Below are positions 23,743-37,500 of a DNA stretch of 64,000 nucleotides, piece after piece. A program made the translations under genes and the position numbers. Source of the DNA: Camillea tinctor (taxonomy: Eukaryota > Ascomycota > Sordariomycetes > Xylariales > Xylariaceae); contig MU394060.1 in NCBI GenBank assembly GCA_022578605.1, positions 434,001 to 498,000 on the forward strand, given 5' to 3'. Position 1 is the stretch's first letter. Each line of letters starts with the position of its first letter. A model generated the notes under the pieces. The model did no database searches and was not told the origin of the DNA. It was given only the letters and a program-made list of their open reading frames with translations.

Positions 23743-26700
23743 TTTGAAAGAGAGTTGAAAGATGAAGAGTTTCAAGGAGCGATGTGGGTTCTGAGCGAGA
23801 GGCCTGTGGTTGAGGATGCTGAGGATGCTGGTGACTGAGCTGGTGAGTAAGGGAGAGACTTGAGTGAAACCTGGGGAGCATCAAGGATTTATATAGACAT
23901 TCTGGCACTCCAAGAGTCCTAGGACGATATCCGTATACATAATAGATGTTGATTGCAAATTGCCTGGTCGGAGGGCAAGGGGTGGCTCCTTTTCGTTCCC
24001 TTCATCTACATCTAGGTAGGTGAGTGAGTGTACGTACTTACACACTAATTCAACCCCTACTCCTTAGATTTCATAACTCCATTCATTATTACAGCCCCTT
24101 TACTTTCTGTATTATGGAAAGGTAACGGATGGAACCATGGACAAGGTAGTGAGTGTACAAGTCACCTGTGCGTGAAAAATCTCGATCCTGCAATGCCCAC
24201 TCTCGCCTTACGACTAGATCTCAAGTACATAGTCTATACATTGACGATCATTTCCGCCTTCAGACGTCATTTCATGCCTCTACATTTATCCAGCTCTGCA
24301 CCTCCAATAATCCAGGTGCCTACCATTGCTGGGCTTCAGCTGTTGGCCTATAAACTTGGCAACGAGGGGAGGGTTCCTGATTGGGGTGAGGTAACTCTTC
24401 TGATTGGGTCTTCGACATTGTGGCTAGAAGCTGTGGAGCACACGGTTACCACGGAACCGTTGGCGTGACCCATTAAGTTAGATCTCGTATGACCATGAAG
24501 TTACCATAAAGCTACCACGACTGCCATCCATATCCATCTCATAGCTGCGTGGCTCTCCAACTCTCCAACTCCCATAGTCTCCTAAAAGGGTCAGAAGTTC
24601 CTCACCGTATATGTCCATGCTTATTGATGGGGTCATTCTCACGGTAGCTAGCTGCGGCAGCTGCGCTTTAGTGAGTTTGTTATGCATCGATCTAAGGGCT
24701 GACTGCGTGTAGGGCTTGCGCTAATCTAATAGAAAACCCTTGCTAGTCTTCGGTACAGGGTATATCAGATTACCTACTACCTATCTAGACATGGCTTAGG
24801 ACAGTGGGGGCAAGGGATTGGAAAGGACAAGGGAGTTAGTTGGTTTCTGTGATTGGTATGCGTATACTGTAAGAGTTTTTCTCTGAATACTCGGAGATCT
24901 CGGATAGTTCGAAATATCTAACTAGGTTACAGGCTCACTATGCGGAGTGTCCTACACCAACTGGCCAACCTGCCAATTGGATCTATCCCCCTCAGCCTCT
25001 CGGGAACGATTCAATATCTGCTCCTCTGTGCAACATTCATGAGCCTGAAGCCACGACGGATACTTGCTGTAGAATCGAAAGTTATCGAATGATTGCTATT
25101 TATAAGTGGTTGAAGTTTTTTTTGGCCTCTCTCACAAGGCTTTGGTAGGCTCGTAATCATGAGCATACCGATAATTTCGATTCCATGCGAGTCAGAAATT
25201 ACCTAGTACTCGAGTGGCTTCGAAGCAATTGTAGGGTCTGTTGTGTTGTCTAAACGTGCGTCCAGACCCCCACCTAGGCTTGTCCTATAAAGAACTGTCT
25301 CCTAGCTAGGAATAAAGGATAAAATCTACGGCACCCCCAGGAACAGGAAATAAGCATATCTGCAATGTAACCTCTCAAGCTCGGCCACGGCGTAACAAGA
25401 GCAGAGCGGCTGTCGTGGAAGCTAGTGCCCAATTCGCTGCAAAGGGAAGGGGGATCCGTATGCAGGTGATGTTTACACTTCATCGCCCAGACGGTCTCGA
25501 ATTGCTGATTGGTCTAGACATGCACTGTTTCCGCACACACAGGTACACACATCACACCTCTCGATGGGTAGTAGCAGTAAAATACATAGGGAATGTGAAA
25601 TGGCGTTCGGAAATCGATCTAGCCGGGTAACTGTTACAGTTGTCTATTCGTTAGCAAAGAATTGCTGTCCAAAGTGACTGGCGCCACAGACCCTACTGAC
25701 ATCAACGTAGCGGCAGCATGTTCTCTTTATTACCCGCTAAAGAAGCATAAACTTGCTCAAGCCACGAAGAAGTTTTCTTGCTTTTCTTCCGCCACGGACC
25801 CAAAATCATGGTAACGGGACTGCCCTCTAAGCCACGATGCGTGTAATTTGCGTTGTACAGAATTATACATTAGATGTGGTAAGATGTAGTATAATACGAC
25901 TGCAGTCATATCAAAGTCGGTAGTCCTAAAATGAAATGTCCACCTAGCCTGGTTGGCTTTTACCTTGCTCTCTAGCTAGCGGTTCTAGGATGCTTCATAC
26001 AAAACATTTAGAAGCTCTATAGCAAAGTCTAGGCCGATCTCCACACAAAATCTGGCCTAGGATGTTATTATAAAATGCAGAAATTTGGGTCGGACCCTGG
26101 TCCCCATGCGCCAAGGCCAACTCCCATCGACGTGGGTTTAGAGACGTGACGTTTCCTCGAACCATAGAAACAAATGCAGTGGATGCCATTAGAAAATCAT
26201 ATGTGGAACAGCACAGCTTCGTATCCAGCTCGGGTTATATTCACACCGTCTTAGCGTACACATCTTCCATCTTATCACATTGCTACGGAAGAGATCAGAT
26301 GATTTAGTAAAAGAGGATAGGTATTCCTTATCCGACCTCTACCCGGTGTTGTGACCAGCCACAGAAAAAAAAGACAAAAGAATCAAGTCAGCTCAATAAA
26401 CTTATTAGACTAGGACTGAAGGTCTTGGCCCTTTTGTCTTCTCCCTATCCTACTCCCCCTCGCTGGCGTTCTTGGTCGTCGCCGTCGCCAGACCGCCAGA
26501 AGTAGCTTGAACGAATGGCACTTTGCCAGCGTCCTCGTAACTTAAATCACAGCATCCACTGAGTACGAATCTCACCGGCTCCGCATGATCCGAACACCCT
26601 CACGGTAGGTATAGGAGGTCGATCAAGAGCTGAGGGGAGACTGGAGAACGGGAGATCCGCGATTAAGTCAGCGGACAGCACCGGCCTCAACGTGATCTCT

Positions 26701-27981
26701 GCCCGCTGTTCCTGGGGAATTTATTCGAGTCCAGCAACGCAAAACCATGAGTTGATACCTTGGCCCGTTCTCGCTGAATCTTACTTAATTGAGTCCATTG
26801 ACATTAGGATCTGCTCAAGAGGCGCTTCCAAAAAACCACTGCCGCCACAGAATACGGGAGTAAGCTTCAGTGTATTCGATGCCATACTTACAACAAGGTG
26901 ATCTCAAGGTGCAACTTCTGTCTCGGATGATAACTCAACACCCTCATAGTGTGAAGCTGCTTACAATCCAGGTAGGTTATGACGCGCCAGGTCACAATAG
27001 TTGAAAACTACTATAATTTGGAAAAAGGGTGAGCATCTGCGTGGCGATACACCCCAATAAGCAAGAAAAGTGAGGCATGGAAGGCGGCCCGATAGAGAGA
27101 ATGGACTTAGTTTGTGATGCAGGATAAAACATATCATCATCATCACCATCATGCAGCCAACGTAGCACGTGTCGATATATGTATGTGTTCCATCGCGTAA
27201 GATTCCCTCTAAAAACGGAGGCTGCTCCGAAGAAGAAGTACCCAATAAAGGCTAGTAGCACCACCATTACTCGAACATCAAATTGAAGCTATATCAATAG
27301 TATCCGGTTTCGAAGGCAGAAACTATTATTGATTATCATACCGGTTTTTTCATCACCCCCTCCTCCCTGCCTCCCTTCAAAAAAAAATTTACTCAAACAC
27401 GCTAAACCGAAATGTTAATTATGTAGCCTATGTGTCTCCGGGCATCCTATTCCAGCAAGGTTTATAATGTGATGTAGGGGGGTAATGGTCCAATAATTTC
27501 AAGATTTTTTGTCTTGTTGAAAAAAATATAGGAAATAATAAAAAGGGGGCTTCGGATGTTCTTCAGGCTAGAAGTCTGATTGGCTAGTGACAACTCCGGT
27601 CAGATGATCAATGTTTTTGCGTAAAAGAGGCTATATCTGGAATTGGGATACAGCTCGTTGCCTATGTGTGTCTCTTCTCTTTAAGCCATAGCATACAAAT
27701 GTTTATTGGTAGTCTTTTGCATTTCAGATAGCCACTAAAGCTATTAGACACAATTATCATTCTGCATCTTGCTGAAAGCGGCTATGAGATTCTCCTTGTC
27801 TCATGCTCGGCTACACCATACATTCCACAGTTAGTACCTCCCTTTCAAAAGTCCGATGTCTCATTATCACCCTTTGTTCAATATTTAGTAGTTAAATCAT
27901 ATATCAGAATAAGTGACAATAAACAATCTTGACCGCAGTTTCATACAATGACCCCTATTAAAATAAAAGCTCCTATCAAAC
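23743..27981. other. Gene-poor intergenic stretch of 4.2 kb
   Basis: Starts with the hydrophobin promoter. Small frames at 24172-24468 (+), 24478-24687 (-) and 26992-27267 (-, hydrophobic start) were examined; none shows a known motif, a splice-supported extension or convincing codon pattern. A CAT-rich run lies near 27136. No gene called. Confidence 0.5.
23887..23895 (-). promoter_or_regulatory. TATA box of the hydrophobin gene (candidate)
   Basis: TATATAAAT on the minus strand about 145 bp upstream of the hydrophobin ATG, consistent with a leader of about 110 nt. Position and strand fit; no experimental evidence. Confidence 0.5.
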
Positions 27982-29850
27982 ATGTCTTGGCTATTTGGCC
28001 AGCGCGACCGAGAGGACAGTGACGAGGACAGGGGTTATGCGTCGGATTCGAGTGACGGCAGTGCAGCAGGCCCAGCAAATCCACAACCAGTATTCTATGA
28101 CCAGCGAGTGGCTGAATTTCGAAATGAAGCAAATGGACCCCATAGATTCAATAATGCTGTTCTTCCCGGCCTACGGCATCGCTTGCGGCATCCCAACGTA
28201 CCAGTGCCCGCACACCAAAATCCCAATGATCACCCATCGCTGTTAGACCTACCTAACTATCCAGGTCCACCTCTTCCTGCGGCTCCAGACTTGCCGGGCC
28301 CGCCCCCGTATGAACCGCCTCCGGATGATCCACCTGGGAATCCACCTCCGTATCCCGGAGGGGCTCCTGCCGAAGGTGCTCAAGGAGGAGGAGCTTTGGG
28401 TGGAGGTGGCAGACGGCGTCGAGGTAGACAAAATGTCGACATAGACGAGTTAGCCCGACAAGCCGACAGAGAAGCCGGATTTGTCAAAAACTTCTTCGAT
28501 TTATATAGAAGCCGCTTTACTTTCGAGGGGAAGTTAGGGCATGGAATGACCGGCGTGGTTTGCCAAGTGAAACAGAGAAGGTCGATATTTCGGGGGTTAT
28601 CCTCCCGGCGATTCGTAGTGAAGCGAGCTATATATAGGGTCCAGGAGCATTACCTCAATAATGAAATCCTCAACTTGAAGGTTAGAGAGGACCAATTCAA
28701 GCCTCCTGAGAATCATGATTATTAAAGTTGCGTGTAGGACTTTTACGGTGCTCAACATATTGTACAGCCGTTCACAATATATAATGCTTACCGAAATCCA
28801 CTCAGACGTCTTTCTGGGCCGACTCTCTGGATGGAGTTGATTGAAAACGGAAACCTACTCGAGTTTGTCCAAAGAGCCAATGGCCGACAACTTCCAAACC
28901 GCCTCCTTTCGAGATTCTTTCTTTGCCGTGAGTTGGCTCAAGCGAACCCAGTGATATTTGCATCTTCGATACAATCGAGACACTAACAATTCTTATCTTT
29001 AGTTATACAGTTCTGTATAGCAATGGCTTGGCCACCGAGGGGACCACGGGAAGGTCCTGTTCATAGGGAGACAATACCAGAAAGCGAGGCTATCCGGAAT
29101 AATAAACATCAATTACGCCACTCCGATTTGATTTTGAAGAATAGTAAGAAAGACACAATTCCACATTTTATAGCTAGACTTAGAACTCTTACAGATGACT
29201 TGCTAACATAACGATATTGGGTTTTAGTTCTCATCGGCAGTGTTGACGCGAACGATGATATTCATGCTACCATTCCAATACTAAAACTAGTTGACTTCCA
29301 TAGAGCACGAATATATGATCGCGTGGACCAGTAAGTACTTGGGAATTCTGACTATTTTTATACAAACATTTTAACATGTTTACTTTTTAGAAGAAATTTG
29401 GGAGTAAACTGGAACATATTTGACATTGGATTGGTATGTTGTTCTAAGCTCTTCTACACTCGAGATTGTTTGCCGATGGACTGCCAGCTCACGTATAATG
29501 AACAATAGGTCATGAGATCACTTGTCACGGGAGATACTGTTATGCATCCCCATGCAGGGGAGGCAGTTGTACCAGACCCGCAAGGCTTTAGAAGAATCCA
29601 AAGCTTCGGAGCTGATATCACCCCTCAAGCATACCCAAACCTCGATCCCGATCTAAGAGTGCTCATCATCCAGTGCATCCCAGATCATATGAACAACCTG
29701 CCGACTCTCGAGGACCTGTATACAAGGGTAAATCAAATAGTGCAGACAAGGTCTAGCGAATACTATAGCAACTATGCTACCGGACCCCTTGAGACGGATC
29801 GGATGCTGAGAAACATTGTCAGATCTTTGATTTTCGACGCCGACGTTTAA
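27982..29850 (+). CDS. Divergent fungal protein kinase-like protein
   Basis: Six exons: 27982..28680, 28738..28927, 29003..29143, 29228..29330, 29391..29433 and 29509..29850. They sum to 1518 nt (505 residues plus stop); introns are 57-84 nt. Residues 1-150 are acidic then Pro/Gly-rich (PPPYEPPPDDPPGNPPPYPG) and end in a basic GRRRRGR. The kinase fold starts near 180: glycine loop G186-H-G-M-T-G191, lysine K214 in FVVKRA, glutamate E228 in NNEI, hinge-like LWMELIENGNLLEFV, catalytic loop H336-S-D-L-I-L-K-N343, and D366-F-H in KLVDFHRARI. So K, E, both Asp and Asn are present, but HRD is HSD and DFG is DFH. Every motif falls into frame only with the introns removed, which supports the model. 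Substrate and role unknown; it could be active or a pseudokinase. Confidence 0.88.
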
Positions 29851-31053
29851 AGGTTGCCCCTATAAATAATGTATTTATGTATACAATGGCCAGGATAAAA
29901 GCGAGGTCTCTCTAGTCCATACATTCGTGTATATTGAATATTAAATCACAGTCCGCCTAACCTAGCTAGTTTCCGAAATTTCATATTATTTGCCAATTTT
30001 CATGCTATAAACACTATCTAAGCAAATCATATCATATTGGTATGTCAGATGAGTTGCTAAAAAGGGGAAAAAAACATAGTCTCTTTCGAGTCACACACAT
30101 TTAACTGCGATATCACACGCAGAAACACGTACTATAACAACTCTCAAAAGACGGTGGCTTACTTTGAATCCCTTCATCCGACGCTACACCATGCAGCAAT
30201 AAGAGAGAAAAAGTAATCACTAGTTTCTCGGAGAAGAAGGGTGGATTCGAGATCGGCGACCTCCCCCATGCGAACAAAAGGCCACTGCAGTCTTCAGCTT
30301 TTGGGCATCGCTGATGAGCTGGAAGACTTTTGCACAGGGATATGTAGATAGTATCGGAAAGAGGTTTCTCTCGTCGCCAACCCACTGGATTTGGATGTAC
30401 GTAAGTAGAGTTTACGAATAACTGAAATGAGCGTGTCACTTGAGGGGGGAGGGCGGATAGTGGTAGATGAAGTAAACGAAAACGAGACTTGAACCGTGGA
30501 TCCCGCTGAGGTAACCTGGTGGAGATTCCCTACGGTTTTTTGCAGTTGACTAAGAAGCCAAAATTTCTATGAGGCTTTCCCGGGTGTGACATTGGCTCGA
30601 CGAGTTCGTATTGCTTGAAGCTTCCGTCCCCATTCTCTCATCAACTAGGTATCATTAACAATGGTGGTACGGTTCAAAACATCTGCTTATACTTACTCAA
30701 ATCGGACAGGATTGCCAGATCGACGATCCAGATATACAATTTAATGGGCGTGCCTTGTAAGTGGATTCGAGTCGCAAGAAAATTCCGTGCGGCTGGGATG
30801 GGAGGGGGGAGGGGGGAGCACATAAGGGGGTGGTGGATTAGCTGGGGATTGCTGACACGGACACTCATAGCCTAAGCATCGGAGAGTTTTCCGAATTGTC
30901 ATAGGGCGCGCTGCCAAGACTCTTCCTTCTCCTCTTTTATAGGCTTTTTCTATAGTTGACTCCTATAGCCAATTACTTTGATCGTCGTCGTAGAGTATAC
31001 GATTAGTTGCTCTCAAGTTACACAAGAGAAGAAGGGAAAAAAGAAAAACTAAT
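29851..31053. other. Intergenic between kinase and DJ-1 family gene
   Basis: 1.2 kb. Frames at 30113-30439 (-) and 30615-30875 (+) were inspected and left uncalled. A GACTTGAACC-type motif near 30486 recalls a tRNA T arm on the minus strand, but no cloverleaf can be folded. Confidence 0.55.
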
Positions 31054-31822
31054 ATGGCCTCGCTCAGCCAACAGCTACCGCCACCACCGCCACCGCCAAC
31101 GAGATATGCTGTGGCGCTGTTTCCGGGCTTTCAGGCGCTGGATGTCTTCGGGCCGGTCGACATCCTGAACATGCTCTCGAAGAGCAGGTCTCTCGAGCTG
31201 AGCGTGCTCTCCACCACGCCGGAGCCGGTATGCACGAAGTCCGGCACTTCCAGCCACAGCATCGGCCAGCAGGTTGTGCCGACGCACACTTTCCGCGACT
31301 GCCCGGACGACATTGAAGTCCTGCTGGTGCCCGGGGGCACCGGGACGCGCGACCAGCGCTCGGTTCAGGCGGTCGTCGATTTTGTGCGGGAGAGGTACCC
31401 CAAGCTGCGATATCTCCTGACGGTCTGCACCGGCAGCGTCGTGGTGTCCATGGCGGGCGTGCTGGACGGGCGGCGCGCAACCTCGAATAAGAGGGCGTGG
31501 GACTGGGTAAGTCTTGCGACTATCTAATCCAGGCGCTTACCGCGGCAGCTCGGGTTAGAGAGTTGGCTGTCCATCTCTCTTCCCTCCCCTTTCCATCTGA
31601 CCGTGTGGCTAGGTCACGTCTCACGGGCCGGCTGTGCAGTGGGTACGTCACGCGCGGTGGGTGACCGATGGCAACATATGGACAGCGTCAGGCATTTCGG
31701 CTGGAATCGATATGATGTATGCTTTCATTGAGAACCAGTACGGTGAAGCTGTTGCCACCGACTTGGCGCAGGCGGCCGAGTATGTCCGGAACACTGATCC
31801 TAACGACGATCCGTTTGCCTAG
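31054..31822 (+). CDS. DJ-1/PfpI (ThiJ) family protein, class I glutamine amidotransferase fold
   Basis: Exons 31054..31506 and 31613..31822; intron donor GTAAGT, acceptor GGCTAG. Total 663 nt, 220 residues. After a short poly-Pro N-terminus come YAVALFPGFQALDVFGPVD, the VLLVPGGTGTRD strand-loop, and the nucleophile elbow LTVCTGSVVVSMAGVLDGRRA with Cys125. The second exon gives VTDGNIWTASGISAGID, typical of fungal members related to isonitrile hydratase. Exon phases join W-D-W to VTSHGPAVQW. Family members include isonitrile hydratases, glyoxalase III-type enzymes and stress proteins; the sequence alone does not settle the substrate. GC content is locally higher than in the surroundings (31070-31500). 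Confidence 0.93.
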
Positions 31823-32510
31823 CCCCCGACAACTAAAGCGGGATGTTCGGGAGGCAAATTGGTCTTGGGGGCGATATGCTATTTTCGGGTTGGTTACTTA
31901 TATGGTACGCGTAACCCTCCTTCCACCAAGTACACCATTCTTTGTTGTTTTTTCTTCTTAATCGGAAGAGCATTGCTTGGTAAGTTTTTATTTTATGCTG
32001 ATCTATTTTGGGGGATAATCCCACGCAAGTGAATATGCAAGGAGGGGTATTACATTGGCTGATCGGTTGTCCTTTTGGCTTGCAGGTTCCTTCATAGTAA
32101 TGTGGCTTGCATTAAGAACGAAACATAGGCCTTAGGATAATAGGCAGGCTGAGACCTGTGAGTCGAGGCAGAACTTTAACAGGCTCAGTTTAGATGAAGC
32201 ACTTCAGTTTATGAAACAGGTAATCATCGATAATGTTACTTTTAGTAACTTGACATAGATATAGAGGATGGGTGTTCAGCTAAATGCACCTAGGAAGCAC
32301 AGAGCTAGGCCCCTGAATGCCTTGCCTCGATCTTGACAGATCTGAAGGCTCTTGGGGGGTCTTGATTTCTTTAAGTAAAAAAACGAACTCTTTCTCGGTC
32401 GTTTTCTACGCTCTGGGTAAGTACAAAGGTTGTGGTTTTAAAACCCATTCAATGATTCTTTGCCTATCGTAAAACCCACTCATTCAGAGGAGTCTACTCA
32501 ATCAGTCGCT
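31823..32510. other. Intergenic upstream of the membrane protein gene
   Basis: About 690 bp between two plus-strand genes. No features beyond probable 3' and 5' untranslated sequence. Confidence 0.5.
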
Positions 32511-34511
32511 ATGGAGAGCACATCAGAATCCGTCGGTTCCGCGTTGTTAGCAACATCCAATCTAAAAGAAAGGTCCATTACGCGTCCCGGGATCCGAGTA
32601 GCGCCCTCGAAAGCCTGGGCCGAGGCCCGTCAGGAAGCTTCAGCAGACCTGAAAGCTATTCGGTGGTCTCGTGCCGGCTTGTGGTCCCTCTTCGTGGTCT
32701 GGGTTTATGGAATCATCGCCAGTCTGCTTGTCCTTGCCTTATTTAGCGCTGCATTTCAGTCGCGTACGGGATGTCAGCCCGATAGCTCCTTCAACCCCAA
32801 TATGGATGATTATAATCAGTGGGCGTCGTCGACATTCTTCCAGATAAGCTTAGGCCTCGGAAACTTCACCTTCACCGAGGTGAAGGTTATTGATATATCA
32901 TGGGATATTGTATGAACAGTTGAGACCTTGCCGTGGTTTCCTCCGTGCTAATGAGATGTCCTCAGATCATCGGTCGCGGCGGTCAAGCAGTGATGGCAAT
33001 GATAGCCTGGAGAGTATTTGCCGACTACGTAACAACATCGATGGAGGTTACCCCTGTTACCTATGCAACGTTCTTTGTCATATTCCTAAATGAAAGTCCT
33101 TCCATTTTGTCGACCATACGCCTCGTGCGGGATTTCATCTTTAGTCGTAGCCTCAAGTCGAAAGTTGCAATGGCCTTCATGATACTAAACATGATATTTA
33201 TCCTCGGATGGCCCACGTTTGCTGGCGCCATGACTGGTTATACCTCTATTAACAGTGCCTACATTATGGACTCCAGCAATAATTATGTTCCATTTTCCGA
33301 ATTTACGCCCCTGGCTTATATAATTCATGATGGGTGGAGGGTCAATTTGACAACAGATTTTCCAGTTACCCTGGATGACAGCCCCGGTAATACTTTTGAA
33401 TGCAGAAGAGAAAACGGATGCTGATTATGATTCAGGGGTATCGCTTGTCTGGTCGACTTATCACCCATTTAATGCCTATGCCTCCTGTTGTACAATGGTG
33501 TACAATGTATCTGAATGTATGTATTATAAATATAATGGAAATCTAGGGAAATGTAGCTAACACTGTGGTTAGATGTACGTACGAATGGATTCTACGGCCT
33601 TAAGGATACACCATCTATTTGGGGTAGCGAAATAATCCCACCTCCAACATTAGACATAGAAGCCTTTTATGTCGGTGATTATTCTAGCCTTTATGGCTTC
33701 GATTGGGCCGATCCACGCACAGAAAACACATCTTATCCATTCCGAGATACATCAAAGATAGCCTATACATACTCAAATGATACATATTTCCTGAACGACC
33801 TCCGATCTGGAGGTAGATGCCAGCCGATACCTGATGTAAGTATCCAACCCCCGATCCCTTTATATAGTAGTACATGTACATTGTTGCTGACATGAACTAT
33901 AGAGATACCAATGGGGATTTTCTTTCATACAATTGTTTATCATGACTGCTCTGTTATTTATTTGGACAATCGGTACCTATATCATGTGGCTTAAAGCCAG
34001 GTTCCAGCTCCCGCTTGAGGGTCAACCAGAAGTACCGAGACGCTGGAAATCTATCCTCGTGCTAGCAGAAGCAATCAATCAAGAATTGGTAGAGAATAGC
34101 ATCCACATTCAAAGCATGACAGATCGGCAGATAGAACGGGAAATTTACAAAAAGCTGAAAGGGGGTACCTTATCGTTCGATATTCCTCTTAGAAGGAGTG
34201 GTTATAGCTTCCGCCGCGGCTTGTGGCGGTGGTTGAAAAGGGAGAAGTGGTGGTGTGTTGCTTGGTTTTGCAGCTCCCTTTCCGTATTATCAGTCCCTCT
34301 TGTGGTGCTCTGGCCTTTTTGGTTTGTTATACCCTCCGTCCCTTATTGGTTCTGTTTCTCTACCCTTTTTGCAATATCAGTGGGAACAACGAAAAAGAGT
34401 CGCTTCTTGCTACTGGCTGCCTCCAATCCCGTTAGCTGGTTATTTATTACCCCAGCATGGATCATATGTAATATCCGAGATCGGAAACAGCAGAATGGGA
34501 AGACGAGATAG
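32511..34511 (+). CDS. Fungal multi-spanning membrane protein of unknown function
   Basis: Exons 32511..32909, 32966..33386, 33436..33516, 33573..33835 and 33903..34511; introns of 49-67 nt with donors GTATGA, GTAATA, GTATGT and GTAAGT. They total 1773 nt, 590 residues. First ATG of the frame used (32511); upstream extension lacks ATG. Membrane segments: about 57-82 (LWSLFVVWVYGIIASLLVLA), then helices in GRGGQAVMAMIAWRVFADYV, VAMAFMILNMIFILGWPTFA, a long extracellular-type loop with Cys pairs (ASCCTMVYNVSEC region, GGRCQPIPD) and N-glycosylation-like sites, then LFIMTALLFIWTIGTYIMW and a C-terminal pair (WWCVAWFCSSLSVLSVPLVV onward). The core WD-IIGRGGQ plus RVFADYVTTSMEV pattern is one I associate with a recurrent uncharacterised family in filamentous ascomycetes. 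No function assigned. Confidence 0.85.
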
Positions 34512-37500
34512 TTTCAAGTCTTTTCGATGATGAAATATATGAGGAGGTTGTTCTTCATTATGTGAGCCCATGGGGAGTGGCAATAATTGTAAACTCCTCT
34601 GTATGCTCCTTATGATCACAATACCTACCGGGTTAACAATATGCTGTAATGTTTATGAGATAGATCTTTTCTAGAAGGTTCAAGGTTATTTTGCGGTAGA
34701 AATTAGTAGTAAACGTTATTAAGCCTACACTCAAGCCACTTCTTATATAGAGGCTATTTGGAGGTTAAACGGGTCAGAATCCTTCATTTAAATATCCCAC
34801 CTTGTGATTATGGTCAGTTTCAAAGTGAACAATGGGATAGCCACGATAATACTGAGCACAACCTCGTTGATACGTGATATCTGCATGTTCGTCAGGGGGA
34901 TGACATAGGTTATATGATACCGAATTAGAGTACAATGACCCGTTGGCCCTTGTTGAAGTTCTTGTCTCATGGTACAGGGGGTTGCCCTAGACCTATTATA
35001 ACAGGTGCACATTTGGAAAACAAAGTAATATACTATATTCCCCTAAAAACAAGCTATAACGCCGTATGGCAGTGTCCAGAGCACACGAGGTAGATTCAAA
35101 AGCCATTGGTATAATAATCCTCTCATCCCTTCGGCATTCTTGACATATTGGGGCAGGGTGTCAGGATAAGTAATGATAAATCTATCTGTTAGAAGTCGAT
35201 CCTCGTGCATTTACACCAAACAGTTAGAAATATTATGTTTCGGTATTTGCAAATCTACCTAGGTACCTAGGTAGTTTAGAGAAATATTAATTTTAGTCAT
35301 TTTACTAGAATCAATTTCACCTTCATGACAGCGAGCATATACAGAGGGAACAATCGGGTACCAACTCCTATTATTTAAGATAGATGATTAAGATTTTGCC
35401 GCAATATAATTCCCGGATGGAGGAAACCAATATCGAATGAGGAACTAAGCTACCTAGGTAACTACGTAAAGCAGCGTAGCTTGTTGACATACGAACAGCC
35501 TCCTTGTTTTGTTTTCCAAGCTAGGCTCAGCTCCCCATAGCCTCTCAACTGATTCCTTCTTCTATAGCAAATGCAAGATAACAAACGGATCTGCAATACA
35601 CCTTATCCGTATCCTAACATATCATACTTCACCGCAAACGCAGCCACTACTCTATCTCGGGTCTCCACAGCAGCCACAAATATGCTGCTGCAACGGAACT
35701 TGAAGTGTTTATTTCGAGACAAACTTCCCTAAGGCTCTTTTTCTTTTCGAAATATCTTTTTGTGGCGCTCCCTGCATGTCTCGCTCACGTGCAGGATCAC
35801 TAGACGCCTCTCCGGGACGAGACGAAAATGCACGATTATGTATGTTTTGTATTATCAGCACTTACCCCGGCTTTGGGGTGAAGAAACATAAGACAGTAAA
35901 CACACTTAATTCATTGAATAGGGAGTGCCTCTCAGAGAATCGACCAATAGGTATATGCCTTATCTGTCGGAGGGAAATGGAAGGAGGCTGAATATCGGAT
36001 GTGTATACCCCCGGAAGGCTTGATCTGACCCCTCCAAGATGTTTCGTGTAGTCGTATTAAGTACATGTAGGATATCAGACAGGCACGCGAAGAAAACAAG
36101 GAAGAGGCTAAGGAGTTCCATCTCCTGACCCGTGGTCCCGAGAAGAAGGAGCTTCCAGACGCACGAATAGGGGGGTGAGGGGCTACTCACGATCTTGCAT
36201 ACGAATAACTGCCTACATGAGCAGATAAGACGCACGCCATCGGCTGCAAATGCAGACATCGGCACAGCCTTATCTTAGGCATCTATATTATCCCGTCTAC
36301 CATTAGTCAATCCTGGGGTAGTTACCTGTAGTGTGGATAGGGCTGATGCGAGATAGGTAATATTAGTTCTTCGTCTCTGACCGTCTATGCAAATAGTAAT
36401 CGACTGGTTGTACTATCTAAGCTGTATTTACCCCTTATTTCTAGGCCTTGCCTGCCTCGAGGGGGCTGAAGTGAAGTTTAGGGTTTGTCCTATTGTTATT
36501 CTCTTCCACCTTTCGTCCTTTTCTTCTGAGAATGAAAGGAGTCACTGTCTTGGGGGACCTAGCGAGAACATGAATAATCGCGATGTCGTTGTGTGAGGAA
36601 TTATGACTAAAACCATATGTGATATCTAATACATATACATAAAAACACTTTATTTCTCCCATGTATCTCTGACCTATCACCCCTAACAGCTGTCCTCTTA
36701 ATAATCGTCCTTTAAAATATCTAGAGAGAAAACAAAATGAGAGAATGGAAGGGCGAAGGCGAAAGGGTTTCATAGCTAAGAAAACAATGATAGGGGGGAG
36801 CCTAAGACTACTATGATACACACAGAGACTAGTCATAATAATTCCCATATATCTGCAGCTATTAAATGACATATATTCCACCTCGCGTATCTATATCCTC
36901 AGTTGATGACGGGGAAGTCTGAAGCGTAGCGAGTGCTATGATAAAATCCGGACTGTTTCTTCCACATCTTACCATACACAACGCCAGGTCAATATAAACC
37001 AGGCCCATGGACAAAACCAGTCTAATCCTTCCATCGTTGCTGGTCACCATGAGTTTAAAATTAAGACATCGAACATCCTACTGCATATTGCCCAAGCACG
37101 GAATGGACACACCGCCAGCGGCACCCTCTCGTAACGTGTGCTACGGGTAGAGCTCGACCCGCGCCGTAGCAATGGCAACACTAACGACGATAGGCTCTCA
37201 TCGTCCGTCTTAAGATACCCTTACCTAGACACCAACTCCTGCGAACGCGTTGCAGGCGCACCCGAGAGTGGCCAGAACTACTAAGGGAGGAGGGGGGAGG
37301 GGGAATGGGATCTCGCCTTTTCCTCCGAGGCCCTCGTCTTGCATAGACACCTGCACCATGGGAGGGCGAGGAGCCGCTGTCATCGAACCACGAATAAATT
37401 GGGTTCCCTTCAGCTTGCCCCCCCTCCTAGCTACCGCTATAGCATTGGCCTAGCGACGATGGTCTACTTACATACGTACTTACTAACGGCTCCCCCTTCA

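Noticed and set aside
23743..23775. N-terminal extension of the hydrophobin
   Set aside because: Would need a TTG start; the ATG at 23742 gives a proper signal peptide and good start context.
23533..23838. 101-codon frame antisense to the hydrophobin
   Set aside because: The opposite strand encodes an unmistakable class II hydrophobin with eight cysteines.
26992..27267. Small hydrophobic minus-strand frame (MVVLLAFIGYFFFG start)
   Set aside because: Attractive start but no motif, no supported splice and an equally long overlapping frame; not enough to call.
30470..30580. Possible minus-strand tRNA (GACTTGAACC motif)
   Set aside because: The T-arm-like motif has no pairing T stem, and no D or anticodon arm could be found.
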